A DNA stretch of 64,000 nucleotides from an uncultured Dehalococcoidia bacterium. Its GTDB lineage: Bacteria; Chloroflexota; Dehalococcoidia; Lucifugimonadales; CAJWER01. The translations under genes were made by a program, and so were the position numbers. The notes under the pieces are model-generated. The model saw nothing but the letters and a program-made list of their open reading frames with translations, searched no databases and was not told the DNA's origin. Where the stretch lies: positions 2,648,943 to 2,712,942 of the forward strand of contig OY282442.1 in NCBI GenBank assembly GCA_958296115.1. The letters are read 5' to 3'. Positions 16,160 to 24,827 of the stretch are shown piece by piece. Position 1 is the stretch's first letter. Every line of letters begins with the position of its first letter.

Positions 16160-17080
16160 ATGACCTGGGACTTCGAGCTTGTCGACGGCCCCTATGGCGG
16201 CGTCACCGAAGGCCCCGCTTGGGACGGCTCGGGCCTCCTCTTCACGCACATCCCCACTAGCCGCATCCTGAGGTTCGACCCGCAGGCCGGAGCTTCGACG
16301 GCGTTCCGTTCGGGCACGAACCACGCCAACGGGCTAATGCTCGACCCCGACGGCCTGCTCTACGCCTGCGAAGGCGGCGCGAGGCGCATGGTTCGCTACG
16401 AGCCCGACGGCGGAACCACGGTCCTCGCAGACGGCTACGACGGCCAGCGGCTCAACATCCCCAACGACGTCGCCATAGACCTCCAGGGCCGGGTCTGGTT
16501 CACCGACCCGTACTACGAGGGAGCCGCCGGCGAGTGGAGCGAGGACCGCGCAAACAAGGACCTCGACCACGACTCGGTGTACCGCCTCGATCCGGACGGC
16601 GGCGGATGGTCCATCACCCGCGTTACATTCGACACGACCCGCCCGAACGGCCTGCTCTTCTCCCTCGACCACGACACGCTGTACGTGGCCCAGAGCGGCA
16701 GGCGGCCCGACGAATACCGCCAACTCCGCGCCTACCCCGTGCGGACGGACGGAAGCCTCGGGGACCATGCCGTGCTGCACGAGTTCGGCGCTCACAGGGG
16801 CATTGACGGCATGGTCCTAGACACAGAGGGCAACATCATAGCCACCGCCGGGTTCGAGGAGAGCGGGCCCGGCCCCATGATCTACGTCTTCGCCCCGGAC
16901 GGCCAGACGCTGGAGACGCACCCGATGCCTGCCGACCGCCCCACCAACTGCACGTTCGGAGGCCGCGACCTGACGACCCTGTACGTTACGACCGCCGGCG
17001 GCCACCTCTTCCGCGCCCCCACCGAGCGGCAGGGCCGCCTGCTCTACCCAAATGACAATTCCAGCCCCGGCTCCCCGTAG
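16160..17080 (+). CDS. SMP-30/gluconolactonase-family protein
   Basis: 306-residue six-bladed propeller. The metal ligands of the family are recognisable: Glu in VTEGPAW (residue about 17), Asn in IPNDVAID, Asn in RPNGLLFS and Asp in GIDGMVLD. It should open a sugar lactone (gluconolactone-like) in the cytoplasm. GGGAGG lies six bases before the ATG. It is followed 48 bases later by an oxidoreductase gene on the same strand; an oxidoreductase making a lactone and a lactonase opening it is a sensible pair. A hairpin repeat sits directly on its stop codon. Confidence 0.88.
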   Translation: MTWDFELVDGPYGGVTEGPAWDGSGLLFTHIPTSRILRFDPQAGASTAFRSGTNHANGLMLDPDGLLYACEGGARRMVRYEPDGGTTVLADGYDGQRLNIPNDVAIDLQGRVWFTDPYYEGAAGEWSEDRANKDLDHDSVYRLDPDGGGWSITRVTFDTTRPNGLLFSLDHDTLYVAQSGRRPDEYRQLRAYPVRTDGSLGDHAVLHEFGAHRGIDGMVLDTEGNIIATAGFEESGPGPMIYVFAPDGQTLETHPMPADRPTNCTFGGRDLTTLYVTTAGGHLFRAPTERQGRLLYPNDNSSPGSP

Positions 17081-17103
17081 GGCGACTCGGCGAGCCGCCC
17101 TAC
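17077..17103. repeat. Palindromic REP-like repeat at the SMP-30 stop codon
   Basis: GTAGGGCGACTCG and GCGAGCCGCCCTAC form a hairpin (one mismatch) overlapping the TAG stop. The same element, GTAGGGGCAACTCG/GCGAGTCACCCCTAC, recurs at 47088-47116, so it is a family of small palindromes and may slow or end transcription here. Confidence 0.6.
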
Positions 17104-17128
17104 CCCACAACGAATACGGAGGAATCAC

Positions 17129-18163
17129 GTGAGCGACATACGAGTTGGATTCATCGGCGCAGGCGCCAACACCAAGCTCCAGCATCTTCCCAAGCTCGGG
17201 GCCATCGAAGGCGTGGAGCTCGTCAGCGTGGCTAACCGCAGCCGCGAGTCCGCCCAGCGCGTCGCCGACGAGTGGGGCATCTCGGCCGTGTACGACAGCT
17301 GGCGGGAGCTCGTCGCCGCGCCCGACACCAACGCCATATGCATCGGCACTTGGCCCTACATGCACAAGACCCTGACCCTCGCCGCGCTCGACAACGACAA
17401 GCACGTGCTGTGCGAGGCGCGCATGGCGATGAACTCGGCAGAGGCCCGCGAGATGCTCGCCGCCTCCAGGGAAAAGCCCGGGCTGATAACCCAGATAGTG
17501 CCCGGCCCGCTCTCCCTGAAGGTCGAAAGCACAATCAAGAAGCTCATCGCCGACGGCTACTTGGGCGACATACTGTCCGTCGAGCTCTCCATCGGCGGCG
17601 ACTTCCCAGACCCCCACGTCCCCCTGCACTGGCGCGAAGACCGCGACCTCAGCGGCAACAACGTCATGCGCCTCGGCATCTGGTACGAGGAGGTCATGCG
17701 CTACGTCGGCCCCGCAAGCAGCGTCAGGGCGCTCACCCGCGTCCACGTCAAGTCCAAAGCCGACGAGTCCGGGGACAGGCGGCACGTCTCGGTTCCAGAC
17801 TACCTGCAGATCATCGCGGAGATGGAGTCCGGCCCCGTCATGCACGTCAGGATGAGCACCGTCCTCGGTCTTGCCCCGCCAGACTCGCTGGCCATGTACG
17901 GCACGGAGGGAACCATCCGCCTGCACACCGACAGCCTCGCCCTCTACGGCGGGCGCAGGGGCCAGCATTACATGTCCGAGATAGAAATCACCCCAGAGCT
18001 CGAGGGCGATTGGCGCGTCGAAGAGGAGTTCGTCAACGCCATACGCGGCAAGGAGAAGATCACCCACACCAGCTTCGAGGACGGCGTCCGCTACATGGAA
18101 TTCACCGACGCAGTCCACACAAGCGCCCGCACAGGAGAGACGGTCCACCTGCCACTGCAATAG
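17129..18163 (+). CDS. Gfo/Idh/MocA-family protein with altered EKP motif
   Basis: 344 residues. Rossmann motif VGFIGAGANT at residues 5-14 and the C-terminal alpha/beta domain of the family (GDILSVELSIGG, SVPDYLQIIAEME, YGTEGTIRL). The usual EKP, whose lysine takes part in catalysis, reads CEARMAMN, so the lysine is missing and either the chemistry or the role is changed. GTG start at 17129 with CGGAGG six bases upstream. Likely transcribed with the SMP-30 gene; convergent with the type III res gene. Confidence 0.85.
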   Translation: MSDIRVGFIGAGANTKLQHLPKLGAIEGVELVSVANRSRESAQRVADEWGISAVYDSWRELVAAPDTNAICIGTWPYMHKTLTLAALDNDKHVLCEARMAMNSAEAREMLAASREKPGLITQIVPGPLSLKVESTIKKLIADGYLGDILSVELSIGGDFPDPHVPLHWREDRDLSGNNVMRLGIWYEEVMRYVGPASSVRALTRVHVKSKADESGDRRHVSVPDYLQIIAEMESGPVMHVRMSTVLGLAPPDSLAMYGTEGTIRLHTDSLALYGGRRGQHYMSEIEITPELEGDWRVEEEFVNAIRGKEKITHTSFEDGVRYMEFTDAVHTSARTGETVHLPLQ

Positions 18164-18198
18164 GAGATCGACCGTATATCAAGGTATAGGAGAGCGGT

Positions 18199-20730
18199 TC
18201 AGGCGTTGTAGGCGTATCCCAGATCAGCCAGCGCCGTAGGGAACTCGTTCTCGTTGAATACCAGCTTGAACGTGCCTTTGGCCGGGCCGTCCCGCACGGT
18301 CATCGTCCCGCAGTTGAACGCGTTTTGCAGAGTGTCCAGCACGCGGCGCTTGTAATCGGTATCCGGGTTGTCGCGCAGATGCTCGCCCTTGGTCTCGAAG
18401 ACCAGCACGTGGGGCTTGCCCTCGGTCTCCCCGCCCATGGCCACGAAGTCGGGCCAGATGCGGTCCTGCTTCCAACCCCGCAGGTAGTAATCGCCCCGCT
18501 GCCGCACGGCCACCCGGTGCCACCATTGGATCGCCTTCTGTTCGTCGAGATAGCGGGCGAAACTGCGCTCCAGCTTGGAGTCGAATTGAAGCTCGTACAC
18601 CGGCTCGAACAAGCTGACTTGCATCGGGTGGTGGTCTCTGCGAGCCAGCAAGCCGCCGAGGCCGCCGGCCGCGGGCACTTCGTAAGTATCCACCATCCGG
18701 AAGTTGGGCCTGCCCGCCTGCAAGTCGAATCGGATTTCACCGCTGCCCAGCTTGTCCTTGAACACCGTCTCCGCCTGCTTCTCCACCGCCTCGGCCACGT
18801 ATTTCCGCAGCTCGAACGCCAAGTACGAGCGTCTGTCATGGATTTCGTCGTCGGAATCGCCCGCCGCCCTCAGCTTTTCCACTAGCTGCCGCGATATGCG
18901 AGCGGCTTGCCACGGGTTCGGAACCACGTCCGACAGCCGACGCGCGAACCACGCTATCTTCACGGTCTTGTCTATGTACAGGTCCCGCTCGCCGTATACC
19001 GGCAGCGTGTCCCCGACGTCGACGGTTGCCCACTGCCACCTGGCTCGTTCGGGTAAACTGCTCTGCGGATCCGGGGCCTCGACGGCCCCCCAATCTACGC
19101 TGGACAGGATGTGCCGCTGGTAATCCAGCTCGCGCCAGTCCGCGCCGTCGCTGTGCAGGACCACCGGCAGGAATATGTCCCTGTTCCGGAACGCCTCACG
19201 CCGTTGGAATGGGACGCGCTGAAAATCCGAGGAATCGCTCGTCACGGCGTCGCCCAAGCCGGTAAGCCCCTCCTGTTCCAGTCCATTCTTGACCTGGCTC
19301 ACCGCCGCCACGACGTCTATATTGCAGCAATATACGTAGCACTGGTCCAGCGCCTCCCTGCCAGTCCGCCGCGCGTGCGGCTGCCGCATCACGCGCCCAA
19401 CCAGCTGTGTGATGGCTCGCTGGGCGCGGGTGTTGTCCAGCATCACCAGTACGTATGCGAAGGGGCAGTCCCAGCCTTCCATCAACGCGGCCTTGGTGAT
19501 TATCCAGCGCACGGGCGAAAACTCCGACATCAGGTCCACGCCGCGAAGCTCGTCCACCTCCGCCGACTTGACAGCCACCGCCTCTGCGGGAACCCCCAGG
19601 CTTTGCGCGAGATACTCCCGCACGTCCTCGGCGTGGATGCGCTCCCCGTCCCTCTGGTCCTTGCCGGTCCGCTCCACCCTAACCACCGCGATGGGCCGTA
19701 CATAGCGACCTTCGCTCATCTGCAGCGACACCCCTTCGGCGGCCAGCCGCTCCAGCTCGTCATGCGCCGCCGCCAGCGTGTTGCGCCAGTCGTCGTTGGG
19801 GGACGACTTCACCTGCACCGGCAGCTTTATCATCTCCTCCTGTTTCAGCTCCACGCCCGTTATGTCCACCAGCAGGTTGCTGACGCCTCGGTTGGGAGTG
19901 GCCGACAGCTCGATGACCAAGCTGGGGTCGAGGCGGTTCACGGAGCGCACGAACTCTTCGTTGGCCTCACGCTTCTTGCCGTATGCCTTGTGCGCCTCGT
20001 CCAGAACCACAACCGGGCGCAGCATCTTGAACGCGTTGAACAGGCTGTGCTTGACAGGCCCGCCGTCCGAAACGCGTTCCAGGTCAGGATAGCGGTTCAG
20101 CAGCCTGGCGTCGCCCAGCGCGTCGTCGCCGTCGGGGAATAGCGTGGGATAGCGCCCCGAGTCCCGGAACATCCGGAGGAACTCCCTACCCTTCTGACGA
20201 TTCGCCGCCGGGAGCATCAGCAGCATCACGCACAGATAGTTGGCAACGTCCGCCCGCGTGAAGAGGTCATCCTTCTCCAGCAGCTTGACCCGCCCGCCGC
20301 TGGCCCGCTCCAGCATGTGCCGGTAGAAATGCTCCCTGTTCCTGAGAGCGGCCTTGGTCTGCTCGTAGATGGCGCGGGTCGGCGTTATCCACAGCGTCAG
20401 GCCGGTTTGTCGGTTCAGCCGCTCCAGCGCGGCGGCGGCCAGCAGGGTCTTGCCCCCGCCGGTTGGCACCTTGAAGCAGACGTGCGGGATGGGCCGTCCA
20501 GCGTCATCGGTACGGCTCGCGTACTCGCCGGCCGTCTCCGCAACGCCTCCCGACTGCGCCAAGAGCTGCCAGGCGCTCTTGGGGTAGTTGCGGACGTCGT
20601 CGGGAACGTCCGCCCCCACGCCTTCCAGCGCGGCGATGGCGGCATCCGATTTAGCCCGCGCCTCCGCCAGCGCGTCTCTCCAGCGAACGAAGGCTTCCAA
20701 GGCGGCAACTTGGTAATCCTTGAGTTCCAT
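18199..20730 (-). CDS. res: Type III restriction enzyme Res subunit (helicase-nuclease)
   Basis: 843 residues. SF2 helicase motifs: Walker A PTGGGKT at residues 89-95, DEAH box VVLDEAHK, motif III ELSATPN, and motif VI QLVGRVMRQP. The C-terminal 150 residues hold a PD-(D/E)xK nuclease: the Asp in IWPDFVAM and E-x-K in LVFETKGEH. Type III Res works only in complex with Mod: it uses ATP to slide from an unmethylated site and cuts when two complexes meet. ATG at 20730 fits the LKDYQVAALE opening of homologues. It is the last gene of the leftward island, separated from mod1 by a 577-base gap filled with tandem repeats. Confidence 0.92.
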   Translation of the reverse strand: MELKDYQVAALEAFVRWRDALAEARAKSDAAIAALEGVGADVPDDVRNYPKSAWQLLAQSGGVAETAGEYASRTDDAGRPIPHVCFKVPTGGGKTLLAAAALERLNRQTGLTLWITPTRAIYEQTKAALRNREHFYRHMLERASGGRVKLLEKDDLFTRADVANYLCVMLLMLPAANRQKGREFLRMFRDSGRYPTLFPDGDDALGDARLLNRYPDLERVSDGGPVKHSLFNAFKMLRPVVVLDEAHKAYGKKREANEEFVRSVNRLDPSLVIELSATPNRGVSNLLVDITGVELKQEEMIKLPVQVKSSPNDDWRNTLAAAHDELERLAAEGVSLQMSEGRYVRPIAVVRVERTGKDQRDGERIHAEDVREYLAQSLGVPAEAVAVKSAEVDELRGVDLMSEFSPVRWIITKAALMEGWDCPFAYVLVMLDNTRAQRAITQLVGRVMRQPHARRTGREALDQCYVYCCNIDVVAAVSQVKNGLEQEGLTGLGDAVTSDSSDFQRVPFQRREAFRNRDIFLPVVLHSDGADWRELDYQRHILSSVDWGAVEAPDPQSSLPERARWQWATVDVGDTLPVYGERDLYIDKTVKIAWFARRLSDVVPNPWQAARISRQLVEKLRAAGDSDDEIHDRRSYLAFELRKYVAEAVEKQAETVFKDKLGSGEIRFDLQAGRPNFRMVDTYEVPAAGGLGGLLARRDHHPMQVSLFEPVYELQFDSKLERSFARYLDEQKAIQWWHRVAVRQRGDYYLRGWKQDRIWPDFVAMGGETEGKPHVLVFETKGEHLRDNPDTDYKRRVLDTLQNAFNCGTMTVRDGPAKGTFKLVFNENEFPTALADLGYAYNA

Positions 20731-20742
20731 CCCTCGCCTCCT

Positions 20743-21208
20743 CAGTCAAAGAACGCGCAAAGAAATCTCGCGCCCGTTTTCCCCAATTCGTATCTGACCG
20801 GGCCGCCCGTCCTTCAAAATTCTGCCTCCCAGTCAAAGAACGCGCAAAGAAATCTCGCGCCCGTTTTCCCCAATTCGTATCTGACCGGGCCGCCCGTCCT
20901 TCAAAATTCTGCCTCCCAGTCAAAGAACGCGCAAAGAAATCTCACGCCCATTTTCCTCATATTCGTATCTGGTCGGGCCGCCCGCCCCTCGAAATCCAGC
21001 CTCCCAGTCAAAGAACGCGCAAAGAAATCTCACGCCCATTTTCCTCATATTCGTATCTGGTCGGGCCGCCCGCCCCTCGAAATCCAGCCTCCCAGTCAAA
21101 GAACACGCAAAGAAATCTCACGCCCGTTTTCCTCATATTCGTATCTGGTCGGGCCGCCCGCCCCTCGAAATCCAGCCTCCCAGTCAAAGAACACGCAAAG
21201 AAATCTAC
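20743..21208. repeat. Tandem array of 87/88-base units between mod1 and res
   Basis: Five full units start at 20743, 20830, 20917, 21005 and 21093, and a partial one at 21181; each opens with CAGTCAAAGAACRCGCAAAG. Units 1-2 form one subtype (CCCCAATTCGTATCTGACC) and units 3-5 another (CTCATATTCGTATCTGGTC), showing local homogenisation. On the minus strand the first two units stay open as a 29-residue repeat, but the 88-base units shift frame, so I do not call a protein. The array fills almost the whole gap between mod1 and res. Confidence 0.88.
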
Positions 21209-21307
21209 TGGCTTCTGGGTTCCTCGACGTCCGCGGCGACTTGCAGGTTGCATCATACACGATGTCCGCGCGGCAGGCGCCAGGTTCATGGCCGGTCAAT
21301 GTCAGCC
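21209..21307. other. Gap between repeat array and mod1 end
   Basis: About 100 bases after the last partial unit to the mod1 stop. No gene, terminator with T-run, or clear promoter for res is visible on the minus strand. Confidence 0.4.
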
Positions 21308-23040
21308 TCACCCGGAGCCGTGCATCTCGTAGGGCAGCTGGCAGAAGGTGATCCCCATTGGCGTCAGGTCACGCTGCCCGATGTACTTGCCCGGCCCGAA
21401 TACGATGGCCCTCCTGCCTTTCTCACGACTGGCCGCGCTGATGCGACGCGCCCGCTCCTCGTTCAGTATCCCCTCGTTGCCGCACAGCCACTCAACGTTC
21501 GGCTCGTACAGCAGGTAGTAGTCCGTCGCGCCGTCGCCGTAGAACAGCCCATCGTCATTGCGGCGCTCCAGCTCCGCGCCACCGGCGGAGACGCCAGACG
21601 CCGTGTGCAGCAGGTACGCCGCCAGCGCCGAATACGACGGCAGCGCATCCCCCGACAGCATCTCCTCTATCTCCATAGGCTCGCCAAGCGTGCAGTACGC
21701 GAACGACCCGCCCAGCCCTTCCCGCAGCGCCGCGTTCTTCGACCCCGGCACGCCGCCGATGACACGCCGAACGCGCTCCGCCGTAATGGTGTCCGCGTAG
21801 TCCTCGCACTCCACCAGTATGAATTTGCGGTTGCCGCCGTCCTCCTTGTTGAGGGCTAGGACGGCGTGCGCTGTTGTGCCGGAGCCTGCGAACGAGTCAA
21901 GCACAATGTCGTTGGGACCGACGTTGGCGAAGCGTAGTACATCCTCTACCAGAACAACAGCTTTGGGAAAATCGAATCGGCGCTCGCCATCGAAAACTGA
22001 TTTCATCATGTTTGTTCCACTGGCAGCCGAGTATTGAGGCTTATTCCACAATGAAGTAGGCTTTTCTCTGAAAGTGCCATCATCATCACTGGGTCGGATC
22101 TTTATAATGAACTGATAGCCCATTCTACTGTGAGGCTTAATCAGCAGATTATGATGTTCGTTTTCCACTTTCTGCTTTCCCCACCTCCAGACAGCCGCAT
22201 TTCCCTGACCATCCGTTGGATAAACCACTGTATCGGAAGGTGAACGACGCTCAGTGGAGATAGACAGATTGGGCCCAACGAAAATCGGGAAGTACAAATT
22301 AGGACGGTCTTCGGGTGTCCCGCTCATCCCTATACGGACAAGTCCGCTACCTAGTCGATAAGAACCTTTTTCATCGCTTAGCCACTCCTCCGCAGGCTGT
22401 TCTTTAACGAATGTCCCTAGACTCACCTGAGATACGTCTTTTGCGAAAACGTGTATATGTTCGTTCACCTCCCGAAGCCACTTTCCCGACACCGCTCCAA
22501 GGTTCTGAATCAGGACAAGCGTGTCTATGAAGTTTTCTTCCCCAAATATCTCTTCCATAAGTCCCAATAGACGCCACTGTTCATGGTCGTCAATGGAACA
22601 GAATATCACGCCATCATCAGACAGCAACTCCCTGAGCAGCTGCAGGCGCGGCCACATCATGCAGAGCCACTTATCGTGGCGTTCCAGATCCTCACGGTCA
22701 ACCGCCGATTTAAGCCACGCTCGCATCAATGAACTGTTAACGCGGTCGTTATATACCCATGCTTGGCTGCCCGTATTGTAGGGCGGATCGATGTAGATGC
22801 ACTTGACCCGGCCCGCGTAGCGCGGAAGGAGGGCCTTCAGCGCGTGGAGGTTGTCGCCGTGGATGATGAGGTTGTCGTCAGGCAGACCATCCTCTACCCG
22901 AATACCTTCTACCGCCCCCCCCCCCCGTACTTATGTTCTATCTGAACGGACTTGCCCGCATCCTCGCATAGTGACCGGTACGGTACGGTCAGGTGGTGCG
23001 CGTATATGTGCTGCTTGCCCTTGAAGTCAAGCGTCGGCAT
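21308..23040 (-). CDS. mod: Type III DNA methyltransferase Mod (mod1), phase-OFF by poly-G tract
   Basis: Beta-class N-4/N-6 DNA methyltransferase. From the ATG at 23040 (MPTLDFKGKQHIYAHH) the frame meets 12 G (22915-22926) and stops at TAG after 43 codons. Past the tract the other frame gives IIHGDNLHALKALL, the catalytic DPPYNTG, DLERHDKWLCMMWPRL, a target-recognition region (about 22560-21900), FAGSGTTAHAVL (AdoMet site) and the C-terminus ending QLPYEMHGSG. A tract of 10 or 13 G would join both parts into a 576- or 577-residue enzyme. No good internal start precedes DPPY, so the sequence as read is OFF. The recognition region is more AT-rich than the flanks and unrelated to that of mod2. 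Own promoter at 23077-23104. Confidence 0.85.
22915..22926. repeat. Poly-G tract of mod1 (12 G on the coding strand)
   Basis: Twelve C on the plus strand, within the 5' part of mod1 between MPTLDFKGK and the DPPY motif. The reading frame needs 3n+1 bases (10 or 13); 12 leads to an immediate TAG. Homopolymer length could be a sequencing error or reflect real variation. Confidence 0.85.
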
Positions 23041-23110
23041 GACGATCCCCGTTTCCTCTACTATCGGGCAACGCCCATTATGCCATACCGAGCGCCAATA
23101 TCAAAGGGGC
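23009..23110. repeat. Mod leader and promoter repeat, copy 1
   Basis: About 100 bases holding the first codons of mod1 and the promoter upstream. It matches 25740-25840 closely, including CGGCATGACGA, TTTCCTCTA and CCATTATGCCATACCGAGCG. Confidence 0.8.
23077..23104 (-). promoter_or_regulatory. Promoter of mod1
   Basis: Minus strand TTGATA (23099-23104), 16-base spacer, CATAAT (23077-23082), about 37 bases before the mod1 ATG. An identical promoter lies at 25808-25835 before the first gene of the island. Confidence 0.65.
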
Positions 23111-23127
23111 GCTGGTCGGAGTCAAGC

Positions 23128-24814
23128 TCACCCTGAGCCGTGCATCTCGTAGGGTAGCTGGCAGAAGGTGATCCCCATTGGCGTCAGGTCACGCTGCCCG
23201 ATGTATTTGCCAGGCCCGAAGACGATGGCCTTCCCGCCTTTCCCACGACTGGCCGCGCTGATGCGACGCGCCCGCTCCTCGTTCAGTATCCCCTCGTTGC
23301 CGCACAGCCACTCAACGTTCGGCTCGTACAGCAGGTAGTAGTCCGTCGCGCCGTCGCTGTAGAACAGCCCATCGTCATTGCGGCGCTCCAGCTCCGCGCC
23401 ACCGGCGGAGATGCCAGACGCCGTGTGCAGCAGGTACGCCGCCAGCGCCGAATACGACGGCAGCGCATCCCCCGACAGCATCTCCTCTATCTCCATAGGC
23501 TCGCCAAGCGTGCAGTAGGTGAACGACCCGCCCAAACCCTCGCGCAGCGCAGCGTCCCGCGCCCCGGGCACGCCGCCGATGACACGCCGAACGCGCTCCG
23601 CCGTGATGGTGTCCGCGTAGTCTTCGCACTCCACCAGGATGAACTTGCGGTTGCCGCCGTCCTCCTTGTTGAGGGCTAGGACGGCGTGCGCTGTTGTCCC
23701 GGAGCCTGCGAACGAGTCGAGGACAATATCGTTTGGGCCTGTGGCAATGCTGAGCACTCGGTCTATCAAGCCGACCGGCTTAGGAGTGTCGAACTCCGAT
23801 GGAGCGTCGAATACATCGGTCAACTCAGCCGAGCCGTCCCGGTTCGTAGGAAATTTGCCGTGACTGTCGGTCTGCCAAATTGTGGGCCAAGTCAAACCCT
23901 GCCTCACGTCACGCAGATACCGCTTCCTTTGAGGAGCGGACTTACCATCTCTGCCAAAGATGATCTCGCCTGTAGCTATCATCTCGGCGACTCTATCTCG
24001 ACTATATCGCCAGTTCGCTCTTGGCGGCGGAAAGTATTCTTTGCCAGTGTTCGGATTTCTTATCGGATAGTAAAGAGAGTCCACCCATCTCCCACCCCTG
24101 GCGTTTGCACTAATCTGCTGGAAACGCCAAGGACCGTTAGGATCTTTGTCTGGATTGGAAAAACTAGTATCGTTAGGATCTCTAGGACGCAAGTTCAATG
24201 CATTCTCATTTCCATAGATGAGAACTAGATCGTGTACGCTGGCTACTGGCCTATCGTTCGGTGGACTTCCTCTATCCCTCCACGTGATGCACGCAACAAA
24301 ATTATTCTCCCCGAAAATCTCATCCATCAGCATCCGCAGATGATGCTGCTCGTTGTCATCAATCGACACGAAGATCGCCCCATCGTCTGCCAGCAGTTCC
24401 CTGAGCAGTTGCAGGCGCGGCCACATCATGCAGAGCCACTTGTCGTGGCGTTCCAAGTCCTCTTTGTCAACAGGGCTGTTTTCTGTGAGCCATGTCTGCA
24501 TCAGGGGACTGTTCACCCTATCGTTATAGACCCAACCCTCGTTCCCTGTGTTGTAGGGCGGATCGATGTAGATGCACTTGACCCGGCCCGCGTAACGTGG
24601 CAACAGGGCCTTCAGCGCGTGGAGGTTGTCGCCGTGGATGATGAGGTTGTCGTCAGGCAGACCATCCTCTACCCGAATACCTTCTACCGCCCCCCCCCCC
24701 GTACTTATGTTCTATCTGAACGGACTTGCCCGCGTCCTCGCATAGTGACCGGTACGGGACGGCCAGGTGGTGCGCGTATATGTGCTGCTTGCCCTTGAAG
24801 TCAAGCGTCGGCAT
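23128..24814 (-). CDS. mod: Type III DNA methyltransferase Mod (mod2), phase-OFF by poly-G tract
   Basis: Paralogue of mod1. The first 38 codons, the region around DPPYNTGNEGWVYND and the whole C-terminal third (FAGSGTTAHAVL to EMHGSG) are nearly the same as mod1, while the centre (about 24290-23760) is unrelated: it has WRDRGSPPNDRPV and GRWVDSLYYPIRNP instead. This part sets the target sequence in type III enzymes, so mod1 and mod2 should methylate different sites. The tract has 11 G (24690-24700), giving TGA soon after; 10 G would give a 561-residue protein from the ATG at 24814. It starts 13 bases after the stop of the 297-residue gene and has no promoter of its own, so it depends on the promoter at 25808-25835. 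Confidence 0.85.
24690..24700. repeat. Poly-G tract of mod2 (11 G on the coding strand)
   Basis: Eleven C on the plus strand at the same codon position as in mod1, one base shorter than the mod1 tract. Ten or thirteen would restore the frame. Confidence 0.85.
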
Positions 24815-24816
24815 GA
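24783..24816. repeat. 34-base direct repeat (mod2 leader) flanking the 297-residue gene
   Basis: Identical to 25740-25773; it encodes the first codons MPTLDFKGKQHI on the minus strand. The pair brackets the gene between 24828 and 25721. Confidence 0.8.
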
Positions 24817-24827
24817 TATTCCACGCC

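Noticed and set aside
16817-18160. 447-codon open frame antisense to the SMP-30 and oxidoreductase genes
   Set aside because: Shadow of real plus-strand genes with ribosome sites; no recognisable domain.
20743-21208. Possible CRISPR array
   Set aside because: Units are 87/88 bases and repeat end to end without unique spacers; no cas genes nearby.
22729-22731. Internal start of mod1 after the DPPY motif
   Set aside because: A protein from here would lack the catalytic DPPY and the first motifs, so it cannot be the working enzyme; the upstream leader with promoter is preferred.
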